Assembly: GCA_964525365.1 (NCBI GenBank)
Contig: CAZGGW010000045.1
Coordinates: 1 to 5,642 of the forward strand
Length of the DNA: 5,642 nucleotides
Source: CAZGGW01 sp964525365
GTDB lineage: Bacteria > Bacillota_I > Bacilli_A > RF39 > UBA660
Direction of reading: 5' to 3'
Position numbers and translations under genes: made by a program. Under the pieces are notes generated by a model. The model had not been told where the DNA came from and ran no database searches. It worked only from the letters and a program-made list of their open reading frames with translations. This document shows positions 1 through 5,183 of this stretch, piece by piece. Each line of letters begins with the position of its first letter. Position 1 is the first letter of the stretch.

Positions 1-1
1 A

Positions 2-64
2 TACGAAGAAATTTTGCACAGTGAAGCTTTAGGAGGGCTTGGGATAAATGGGAAAGAACAATAA
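2..64 (+). CDS. Possible C-terminal tail of an unknown upstream protein (partial)
   Basis: This reading frame is open from the left edge of the window and ends at TAA 62-64, giving about 20 residues that finish GLGINGKEQ. It would overlap the start of the next gene (ATG at 48) by 17 bases, an arrangement common in tightly packed bacterial operons. The ribosome-binding site of the next gene would then lie inside this frame. The other two forward frames stop earlier, at 22-24 and 30-32. No family can be recognised from so short a piece. It may simply be non-coding sequence that happens to be open. Confidence 0.3.
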   Translation, partial: YEEILHSEALGGLGINGKEQ

Positions 65-503
65 ACGAATTCCATTTTTAATAACTCAGATTATATTGTT
101 GTTGTGGTTCTTCCTGGATATGATTGGTGTGTACTTTGATGATGCTTATCTGGTAACCCGTTCTTATAAAGATGACGGTGTGTTTTTCCTTATTTATCTG
201 ACAGCAGTTGTTTTGTTTATCATTAAAGAGAAAATTGGTAAATGGGCGGTTACAGGCTGGTCAGTAATATGGTTTATAGCGCAATTTTCAAGTCACGAAT
301 ATGTGACATTGAGCGGAAACGGTCATGAGAATATGAGTCGATATTTTGAAGGTTCATTGAAGTGGCTTGATATAGATGGTGTTTATGTACCGGATGTTTA
401 TCACACGGTACTGCATATACTGATTCTTGTTGTCGTAATATACGGAATTGCTTATATACTGCATGAAAGACTTTTAAGTTCAAGAAAAAGTATTGAGAAC
501 TAA
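48..503 (+). CDS. Small multi-pass membrane protein of unknown function
   Basis: A 151-residue protein that I do not recognise. Four hydrophobic segments are visible, at about residues 9-30, 44-60, 66-82 and 117-138. Short charged stretches separate them, and a longer polar loop (about 83-116) contains several His, Asp and Tyr residues. The N-terminus (MGKNNKR) and the C-terminus (HERLLSSRKS) are both basic, which with four segments suggests both ends are cytoplasmic. The ATG at 48 is well supported by AGGAGG at 31-36. The gene is followed by a structured intergenic region and then an XRE regulator on the same strand, so the two may form one regulated locus. No catalytic motif or transporter signature is evident. 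The reading frame is convincing; the function is unknown. Confidence 0.75.
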   Translation: MGKNNKRIPFLITQIILLLWFFLDMIGVYFDDAYLVTRSYKDDGVFFLIYLTAVVLFIIKEKIGKWAVTGWSVIWFIAQFSSHEYVTLSGNGHENMSRYFEGSLKWLDIDGVYVPDVYHTVLHILILVVVIYGIAYILHERLLSSRKSIEN

Positions 504-518
504 ATAGACAGTTATCAC

Positions 519-574
519 TGCCGAATCGATAAGTTTAATGAATCTACGGAGCGTAGACTCCATTATATTCGGCA
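519..574 (+). promoter_or_regulatory. Nested inverted-repeat structure upstream of the XRE regulator
   Basis: Outer arms TGCCGAAT (519-526) and ATTCGGCA (567-574) are perfectly complementary. After a 2-base bulge, ATAA (529-532) pairs with TTAT (563-566). Inside sits a perfect hairpin, TCTACG (543-548), GAG loop, CGTAGA (552-557). A competing pairing of GGAG (548-551) with CTCC (558-561) is also possible. No T-run follows the outer arm, so this is not a standard intrinsic terminator. It could be a regulator operator, a structured 5' leader of the XRE gene, or a small palindromic repeat element. The pairing is seen directly; the role is inferred. Confidence 0.5.
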
Positions 575-648
575 TTCTACTTACCGTGGGTGTGTTTTCA
601 CATTTAATCAACTTAAGATCATGTTACCGTTGTTTGGAGGTATAGAAT

Positions 649-1128
649 ATGGACCTTATCAAGATTGGGAAGTTTATTAGTGAACAACGAAAGGACAAAG
701 GTCTTTCTCAAGTTGAACTTGCTGACAGACTTAACTTAAGTAACAAGACCATATCCAAATGGGAGCGTGGAAACGGATTCCCGGATGTGTCACTGCTCCT
801 TCCTCTGTGTGAGGAGTTAGACATATCGGTCAATGAGCTTCTCTCGGGACAAAAGCTCGAAGCAACGGAATATCATGAAAGGGCGGAAGAGAACCTTATC
901 AAAGTTATCAGCAAAGCCCGTGTGTCCCCTCAGGAGAAGATGATAAGAGGTACGCTGTCTGTCGCGTTACTGGTTTTTGCTGTTACGGTCATGGTTATGT
1001 CTTATATGGATTTCTTCAGAAAGTCTAATGAGGCGATGGTTGCGATCGTGGTGCTGGCAGCCTTATCGTTTACCTGTATAGGGGCGGTTTGGGTCACAAC
1101 TACTTTGGTGCTAAAGGATTTCAAGTAA
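649..1128 (+). CDS. XRE-family helix-turn-helix regulator with C-terminal membrane segments
   Basis: A 159-residue protein. Residues about 5-66 form a Cro/C1-type (XRE) DNA-binding domain: KGLSQVELADRLNLS is the first part of the helix-turn-helix, NKTISKWERG is the recognition region, and DVSLLLPLCEELDISVNELLSG is the conserved tail. A charged linker (about 67-100) leads to two hydrophobic segments at about 101-120 and 129-155. The regulator is therefore probably tethered to the cytoplasmic membrane, a layout common among Firmicutes XRE proteins. GGAGG at 636-640 supports the ATG at 649. The alpha/beta hydrolase starts only 21 bases after the stop codon, so the two are probably cotranscribed and perhaps functionally linked. 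The hairpin region at 519-574 is a candidate operator or leader. DNA binding is clear from the family; the target and signal are unknown. Confidence 0.92.
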   Translation: MDLIKIGKFISEQRKDKGLSQVELADRLNLSNKTISKWERGNGFPDVSLLLPLCEELDISVNELLSGQKLEATEYHERAEENLIKVISKARVSPQEKMIRGTLSVALLVFAVTVMVMSYMDFFRKSNEAMVAIVVLAALSFTCIGAVWVTTTLVLKDFK

Positions 1129-1149
1129 TCTTCCGCATAGTTACGAAAA

Positions 1150-2145
1150 ATGTCTCCAAAAAAGAACAAGAAAGCACGTAAGATTCTTCTGATCATTACA
1201 TCATGCCTGATCGCTGTATTTTTCCTGTCCCTTGTCATCAACAGTATCGTCGCCCGCCGAAGATGGTCAGAGATAGAAGGTGCATATGGTGAGTACTATC
1301 AGACATCCCACGGCAGGATTAATTATTCGGTCATCGGGGATAAAGGAGATACGATAGTGATCCTCCCTGGGCAGGGTTCGGTGTCTCCTCATTACGAATT
1401 CCTGTCGCTGGCGGAACGACTGGCTAAGTCCCATAAGATAATAATTATCGAGCCACTGGGTTATGGCCTTAGTGACGATACTGATATACCGAGAACAGCG
1501 GAAAATATCTGTAATGAGGTGCACGAAGTTCTCTCATACATTGGTGAGGACAGATATTATCTGATGGGTCACTCAATAGCTGGGCTCTATATGCTTCAGT
1601 ATGCGAACATGTTTGAAAACGAACTTCTCGGCGTTATCGGTCTGGATGCATCCGTCCCGCAGCAGATAGATGAATGTAATTGTGATCTCGGAGCTTTCGG
1701 TCTAAGATGTTACAGACTCTTTTTGGTGGATACGGGTCTTCTCAGACTTTCTGTTTTGGGTATCGAAGATTATCCGGATGATGTTTTTGATAGTCCGATG
1801 GTCAAAGGATCCATATTACAATGTTTTACCGGTTTGCCGCGAAACGATAGAGAAACTCTGGCAGAGCTTGTTTGCAGCCGTGCGCAGAACAGCACTTTGA
1901 TTACGGAATATGCAATGTTCAATGATAACTGCTCTTCTATATCGGATTTGTCTTTCCCCGAGAGTGTTCCGGTGCTCTATATCCTTGCGAGCGACAGCGT
2001 TGATTCCACCTCCAAATGGCTTTCGTGGCACACGGCTCTGGCATCAAACAACTCGAATAGTTCAGTCTGCGTAGTTAACGGTAATCATTATGTTCACTTG
2101 AGTGCAGAGTCCGAAGCATTTACGAAGATCGTGGAGTGGATATAG
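1150..2145 (+). CDS. Membrane-anchored alpha/beta-fold hydrolase
   Basis: A 331-residue protein. A lysine-rich N-terminus (residues 1-11) is followed by one hydrophobic segment (about 12-34), which fits a signal anchor with the enzyme domain outside the cytoplasm. Residues about 45-331 show alpha/beta-hydrolase features: ILPGQG (71-76) at the oxyanion region, EPLGYGLSD (101-109), a nucleophile elbow GHSIAG with Ser142, a likely acid at Asp282 or Asp285 in ILASDSVDS, and a likely catalytic His313 in NGNHYVHL. The substrate cannot be predicted; esterase, lipase or peptidase activity are all possible. The start ATG has little Shine-Dalgarno sequence. An in-frame TAG at 1138-1140 rules out a longer form, so translation may be coupled to the XRE gene 21 bases upstream. 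An intrinsic terminator follows the stop. Confidence 0.88.
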   Translation: MSPKKNKKARKILLIITSCLIAVFFLSLVINSIVARRRWSEIEGAYGEYYQTSHGRINYSVIGDKGDTIVILPGQGSVSPHYEFLSLAERLAKSHKIIIIEPLGYGLSDDTDIPRTAENICNEVHEVLSYIGEDRYYLMGHSIAGLYMLQYANMFENELLGVIGLDASVPQQIDECNCDLGAFGLRCYRLFLVDTGLLRLSVLGIEDYPDDVFDSPMVKGSILQCFTGLPRNDRETLAELVCSRAQNSTLITEYAMFNDNCSSISDLSFPESVPVLYILASDSVDSTSKWLSWHTALASNNSNSSVCVVNGNHYVHLSAESEAFTKIVEWI

Positions 2146-2190
2146 TATTATTTATCGTAGCAATTAAACCGACAAAGAAAACCTTAATTT

Positions 2191-2212
2191 AAGCCCCTTC
2201 ACGGGGCTTTTT
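2191..2212 (+). terminator. Rho-independent terminator after the hydrolase gene
   Basis: AAGCCCC (2191-2197) pairs perfectly with GGGGCTT (2203-2209) around a 5-base loop, and a T-run (2208-2212) follows directly. It lies 45 bases after the hydrolase stop codon and would end the XRE-hydrolase transcript before the truncated conjugation gene. Confidence 0.87.
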
Positions 2213-2214
2213 AC

Positions 2215-2230
2215 ATGTTTGCGCAAACAT
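2215..2230. repeat. Perfect 16-bp palindrome
   Basis: ATGTTTGCGCAAACAT equals its own reverse complement. It lies 3 bases after the terminator and about 50 bases before the point where conjugation-protein homology begins. Possible roles are a dimeric protein-binding site, a recombination site remnant, or part of a double terminator; the last is weak because the palindrome leaves no loop. No second copy was noticed in the window. Confidence 0.55.
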
Positions 2231-2279
2231 AAAAACCTACCCTAAAACGTAATTCCTCATTTTTTGTACTGAAAATATC

Positions 2280-3542
2280 TTGACAAAAGGCAGTGTCGTC
2301 GTTGAGTGTGGGCAGCTGCTGCAGCGTGAAGGTTATCAGATCCGCATCCTCAACACGATCAACTTCAAGAAATCGATGCACTACAATCCTTTTGCCTATA
2401 TCCGCAGTGAAAAAGACATTCTCAAGCTGGTGAGCGCTCTAATCGCGAACACAAAAGGCGAAGGTAAAGCGGGCGATGATTTCTGGACAAAGGCCGAGAC
2501 GCTGCTCTATACAGCTTTGATCGGTTACATCTTCTATGAAGCGCCGCAGGAAGAGCAAAACTTCTCAACCCTGCTTGATATGATCAACGCATCTGAGGTA
2601 CGCGAGGATGACGAGATCTTCCAGAATCCAGTCGATCTGATGTTCTCAGCGCTTGAAGATCGAGAGCCAGAGCACTTCGCCGTGCGGCAATATAAGAAAT
2701 ATAAGCTGGCTGCGGGTAAAACGGCAAAATCAATTCTCATCAGCTGCGGCGCCAGGCTCGCGCCTTTTGACATCAAAGAGCTGCGCGAACTGACCGCCTA
2801 CGATGAGCTGGAGCTGGATCAGCTCGGTGATCGCAAGACCGCGCTCTTTATCATCATCAGCGACACCGACGATACTTTCAACTTCCTCGTCGCGCTGGCC
2901 TACACCCAACTGTTCAATCTGCTTTGTGACAAGGCAGATGATCAATACGGCGGCAGGCTGCCGGTTCATGTGCGCTGTCTGCTCGATGAAGCGGCCAACA
3001 TCGGCCAGATCCCGAAGCTGGAAAAACTGGTCGCGACGATTCGAAGCCGCGAGATCTCTGCCTGCCTAATGTTGCAGGCACAATCTCAGCTCAAGGCGCT
3101 GTACAAGGACCACAGCGAGACCATCATCGGCAACATGGACAGCGTTCTCTTCCTCGGCGGCAAGGAACGTACCACTCTTAAGGAACTGTCAGAAACTCTG
3201 GGAAAAGAAACCATTGATCTTCTGAACACTGGTGAAAGCCGTGGCCGTGAGCGATCTCATAGCCTTAGTTATCAGAAACTGGGAAAAGATCTGATGAGTA
3301 TCGATGAGCTGGCCGTCCTGGATGGCGGCAAATGCATCCTGCAGCTAAGGGGCGTCCGGCCCTTTCTCTCAGATAAGTACGATATCACCAAGCACCCCAA
3401 CTACAAATATCTATCTGATGCTGATCCATCCAACTCGTTCAGAATTGAGGAGTTCTTATCAACCAGACTTAAGCTGAAGCCTAATGATTTATACGATGTC
3501 TACTACGTAAAACCAGAAGACGAAACAGCTGCCGCGAATTAG
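2280..3542 (+). CDS. VirD4/TraG-type conjugative coupling protein, 5'-truncated
   Basis: The C-terminal part of a type IV secretion coupling ATPase, which docks the relaxase-DNA complex at the membrane channel of an ICE. Family hallmarks in the 420 residues include NTINFKKSMHYNPFAYI (25-41), KGEGKAGDDFWTKAETLL (59-76), KLAAGKTAKSIL (142-153), a Walker B LLDEAANIGQIPKLEKL (234-250) with Asp236-Glu237, LQAQSQLKALY (265-275) and GGKCILQLRGVRPFLSDKYD (349-368). Homologues are about 600 residues. The N-terminal membrane helices and Walker A P-loop are absent, and homology begins abruptly at KGS (residues 3-5), normally preceded by Asp-Pro. The TTG at 2280 has no ribosome-binding site; the frame is open back to TAA 2250-2252. 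This is probably a broken gene or a junction fragment. Maff2 follows after 25 bases, as in intact elements. Confidence 0.9.
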   Translation: MTKGSVVVECGQLLQREGYQIRILNTINFKKSMHYNPFAYIRSEKDILKLVSALIANTKGEGKAGDDFWTKAETLLYTALIGYIFYEAPQEEQNFSTLLDMINASEVREDDEIFQNPVDLMFSALEDREPEHFAVRQYKKYKLAAGKTAKSILISCGARLAPFDIKELRELTAYDELELDQLGDRKTALFIIISDTDDTFNFLVALAYTQLFNLLCDKADDQYGGRLPVHVRCLLDEAANIGQIPKLEKLVATIRSREISACLMLQAQSQLKALYKDHSETIIGNMDSVLFLGGKERTTLKELSETLGKETIDLLNTGESRGRERSHSLSYQKLGKDLMSIDELAVLDGGKCILQLRGVRPFLSDKYDITKHPNYKYLSDADPSNSFRIEEFLSTRLKLKPNDLYDVYYVKPEDETAAAN

Positions 3543-3554
3543 GCAGCATTTTTT
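3528..3554 (+). terminator. Intrinsic terminator/attenuator at the coupling-protein stop codon
   Basis: GCTGCC (3528-3533) pairs with GGCAGC (3542-3547) across an 8-base loop, followed by T6 (3549-3554). The stem spans the stop codon of the coupling-protein gene and ends 3 bases before the ribosome-binding site of Maff2. Ribosomes finishing the upstream gene would cover the hairpin, so it could act as a translation-sensitive attenuator. The 6-bp stem is short, so termination may be partial. Confidence 0.6.
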
Positions 3555-3567
3555 ATGGAGGTATTTC

Positions 3568-3783
3568 ATGGAATTTTTCAACAGCGCAGTCGAAGTACTG
3601 CAAACACTCGTTATCGCGCTCGGTGCAGGTCTTGCCATCTGGGGTGTCATCAATCTGCTCGAAGGCTACGGCAACGATAATCCCGGTGCTAAATCCCAGG
3701 GCATGAAGCAGCTTATGGCCGGCGGCGGTATCGCCATGATCGGTATCGCGCTTGTGCCGCTGCTGTCAGGACTGTTTGGGTAA
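3568..3783 (+). CDS. Maff2-family small membrane protein of the conjugation module
   Basis: A 71-residue protein matching the Maff2 family, which is found in Tn1549/CTn-type conjugative elements next to the coupling-protein gene. Two hydrophobic segments are visible: residues about 10-31 (LQTLVIALGAGLAIWGVINLL) and about 49-70, which is rich in Gly, Ala and Ile. They are joined by a polar loop, EGYGNDNPGAKSQGMKQ (32-48). Small size, two helices and high Gly content resemble VirB2/TrbC-type pilin subunits; a pilin-like role in the transfer channel is an inference. GGAGG at 3557-3561 supports the ATG at 3568. In intact elements the TrbL-like gene follows almost directly. Here only a stub of it follows, before the inserted block. 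Confidence 0.93.
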   Translation: MEFFNSAVEVLQTLVIALGAGLAIWGVINLLEGYGNDNPGAKSQGMKQLMAGGGIAMIGIALVPLLSGLFG

Positions 3784-3785
3784 TT

Positions 3786-3818
3786 GGAGGTAAGGTATAT
3801 CATGCAAAGTATGCTCGA
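3786..3818 (+). repeat. Left copy of the duplicated TrbL-gene start (RBS plus five codons)
   Basis: Positions 3799-3818 are identical over 20 bases to 5164-5183. The preceding GGAGGTAA (3786-3793) matches 5153-5160, with a short differing spacer between (5 bases here, 3 in the right copy). The repeat covers the ribosome-binding site, the start codon and the first five codons (MQSML) of the TrbL-like gene. Its position just after the Maff2 stop is where the native TrbL-like start is expected. Confidence 0.85.
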
Positions 3819-3849
3819 ATTTACTGTTTTATGGTATCGTTTAATGTAG
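3802..3849 (+). pseudogene. Interrupted start of the TrbL-like gene (15-codon stub)
   Basis: ATG at 3802, preceded by GGAGG at 3786-3790, begins MQSML exactly as the intact TrbL-like gene at 5168 does. It then diverges into FTVLWYRLM and stops at TAG 3847-3849. It is best read as the original gene start separated from its body by the inserted block. The good ribosome-binding site means the short peptide may still be made. Confidence 0.65.
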
Positions 3850-3852
3850 AGT

Positions 3853-3861
3853 TGTTATGAT
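3853..3861 (+). promoter_or_regulatory. Possible extended -10 promoter inside the inserted block
   Basis: TGTTATGAT fits an extended -10 element (TG, one base, then TATGAT). It sits about 115 bases before the glycosylase-like gene and just after the stub stop codon. No good -35 box is found at the standard spacing. It would give the cargo gene its own transcript. Confidence 0.25.
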
Positions 3862-3975
3862 GCAAATGAAGAAAACTGTTGACCTTTCTAGAGTTTAATG
3901 AAAGGATTAATAAAATTAAGTGAAAGACGGATGACAAAAATAGAATCACAATAGATGAGAGGGGGGATCTTACAT

Positions 3976-4977
3976 ATGATGATAAGTCCTGAAGCATTTA
4001 TGCAAGTACATATAAATAAAACATATGCAGAACTCCTTTGTGTGCGAGATAAGTTAATAACTGAGATTAGAGGTTTTGAGAAATTCAAAATAAATTCCAC
4101 TGAAATAATAATGAGTCCATCTCCTGAGGTCGTATATCAATGCAATTTGGAGTGTTTAGGAAAACTATGTGAACTAATAGCTGAAAAATACAATAGTGAA
4201 TTTATTTGGTGCGAAGAAAAGGTAGAAATGAATTATATTTTCAAAATTCGTGATTTTTTAGAATCAAAAGGATTAAGGTATGAAGGGTCAATAATTGATC
4301 AAATTAATAAACGCAAGGACGGTAAAATTTACTCATTTCAAGAACATATCCGTGCACTCGTTTATGCTTTGCTTACAAATCAAACTAAGTGGCATCGCAT
4401 AGAACCACGTCTTGCCGATATTGATGAGTTGTTTTTCAACTATGACATAATCCCGATAAAATCAACCCCCGGTAAGTATTTTGCTGATAAACTTTTTAAA
4501 ATAAAATGTGGAAATATAAGTACATCTTCTCAGATGGATGCTCTCAAATATAACATTAGTACCATGGAGTCTATTGAAAAAGAATATGGAAGTATTGATT
4601 TGTTTGTTTCATCCGCCCCAGCATTTGAGGTTGTGCAAAGCCTTTCCAAGAAGGCTTCCAAATATAAACTAAAAATGCTTGGAGAAGCATTGGCATGGGA
4701 GTATCTTCGAAATGTTGGTATTGACGGTGCAAAGCCGGATGTCCATTTATGTAGGTTTTTTTCAGGCAACAGGATGGGAAATGGCAATCATACTCCCGCA
4801 ACTACAAAAGAGGTATATTATTCAGTTCTTGGACTTTCAAAAGCCACAGGTTTATCTATGACTGCGATTGATAATTACATATGGAGTTATTGTGCAGATG
4901 GATATGGTGCTGTTTGCAAATCAGTGCCTCACTGCGGCATCTGTGTGGTAAAACAACTGTGCAATTATAAAAAATAA
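3976..4977 (+). CDS. HhH-GPD / endonuclease III-like DNA glycosylase-family protein with iron-sulfur loop
   Basis: A 333-residue protein; an upstream in-frame ATG at 3955 would add 7 residues but has no ribosome-binding site, while GAGGGGGG (3959-3966) is well placed for 3976. Residue numbers here count from 3955. The C-terminal half resembles endonuclease III: ALVYALLTNQTKW (135-147) matches the LLSAQAT helix, MESIEKEYGSIDLF (204-217) follows, LKMLGEALAWEYL (239-251) occupies the helix-hairpin-helix, and KPDVHLCRF (260-268) carries the conserved Asp262. Cys321, 327, 330 and 336 form C-x5-C-x2-C-x5-C, close to the C-x6-C-x2-C-x5-C 4Fe-4S loop. The usual lyase lysine is replaced (Ala245), so it may be monofunctional or non-catalytic. 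Residues 1-130 are unrecognised. The gene is clearly AT-richer than the flanking transfer genes, so it is probably acquired cargo. Confidence 0.8.
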   Translation: MMISPEAFMQVHINKTYAELLCVRDKLITEIRGFEKFKINSTEIIMSPSPEVVYQCNLECLGKLCELIAEKYNSEFIWCEEKVEMNYIFKIRDFLESKGLRYEGSIIDQINKRKDGKIYSFQEHIRALVYALLTNQTKWHRIEPRLADIDELFFNYDIIPIKSTPGKYFADKLFKIKCGNISTSSQMDALKYNISTMESIEKEYGSIDLFVSSAPAFEVVQSLSKKASKYKLKMLGEALAWEYLRNVGIDGAKPDVHLCRFFSGNRMGNGNHTPATTKEVYYSVLGLSKATGLSMTAIDNYIWSYCADGYGAVCKSVPHCGICVVKQLCNYKK

Positions 4978-5115
4978 ATTGGAGGAGAACTGCCTTGACA
5001 TAATTAAATATATATCTAGCAATGGAGACTTATGGTAAGTAGCTTAAATGAGGTATGTATGAGCTAGATCGATTAAGAAACACAAACACTATACAAATTT
5101 TAAATATCATATTTT
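4978..5115. other. AT-rich non-coding stretch after the glycosylase-like gene
   Basis: No convincing gene is present. A strong orphan ribosome-binding-like GGAGGA (4981-4986) lies just after the stop codon but leads only to tiny frames, such as ATG at 5022 (6 codons) and ATG at 5032 (11 codons). This could be the remnant of a decayed second cargo gene, or chance. The stretch ends at the terminator at 5116. Confidence 0.4.
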
Positions 5116-5139
5116 AAAGCTGCCGTGTGCAGCTTTTTT
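5116..5139 (+). terminator. Rho-independent terminator upstream of the TrbL-like gene
   Basis: AAAGCTGC (5116-5123) pairs perfectly with GCAGCTTT (5129-5136) around a 5-base loop (CGTGT), with a T-run at 5134-5139. It would end the glycosylase transcript. It also separates Maff2 transcription from the TrbL-like gene, whose ribosome-binding site begins 14 bases later, so read-through or a promoter within a very short space would be needed for the downstream transfer genes. Confidence 0.85.
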
Positions 5140-5152
5140 GTTGTCAGAGACA

Positions 5153-5183
5153 GGAGGTAACGCATCATGCAAAGTATGCTCGA
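5153..5183 (+). repeat. Right copy of the duplicated TrbL-gene start
   Basis: This is the partner of the repeat at 3786-3818: GGAGGTAA (5153-5160), a 3-base spacer, then 20 identical bases (5164-5183). Here the repeat joins the intact body of the TrbL-like gene. The unequal spacers show the two copies are not a perfect, fresh target-site duplication. Confidence 0.85.

Noticed and set aside
581..630. Direct repeat TTACCGT at 581-587 and 624-630 as a paired regulator operator
   Set aside because: Seven bases repeated twice upstream of a regulator is suggestive, but too short to separate from chance.
2280..2308. TTGACA at 2280-2285 as a -35 promoter box
   Set aside because: The hexamer at the usual 17-base spacing (2303-2308, TGAGTG) is not a -10 element, and the site overlaps coupling-protein coding homology.
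4530..4801. Minus-strand reading frames opposite the glycosylase-like gene
   Set aside because: They lie wholly within a well-supported plus-strand gene and show no protein-family features. The same holds for the other minus-strand frames in the window.
4995..5023. TTGACA at 4995-5000 as a promoter for downstream transfer genes
   Set aside because: The only AT-rich -10-like hexamer (TATATC, 5011) is 10 bases away, and the hexamer at normal spacing is poor. The terminator at 5116 would stop the transcript anyway.
5022..5067. Small reading frames after the glycosylase-like gene (ATG at 5022 and at 5032)
   Set aside because: They encode only 6 and 11 codons with poor ribosome-binding context and no recognisable sequence. 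They are mentioned only as a possible remnant.
3819..5150. Group II intron or transposon between Maff2 and the TrbL-like gene
   Set aside because: No reverse transcriptase, transposase or terminal inverted repeats are visible, and no GUGYG-type intron 5' end follows the left repeat.
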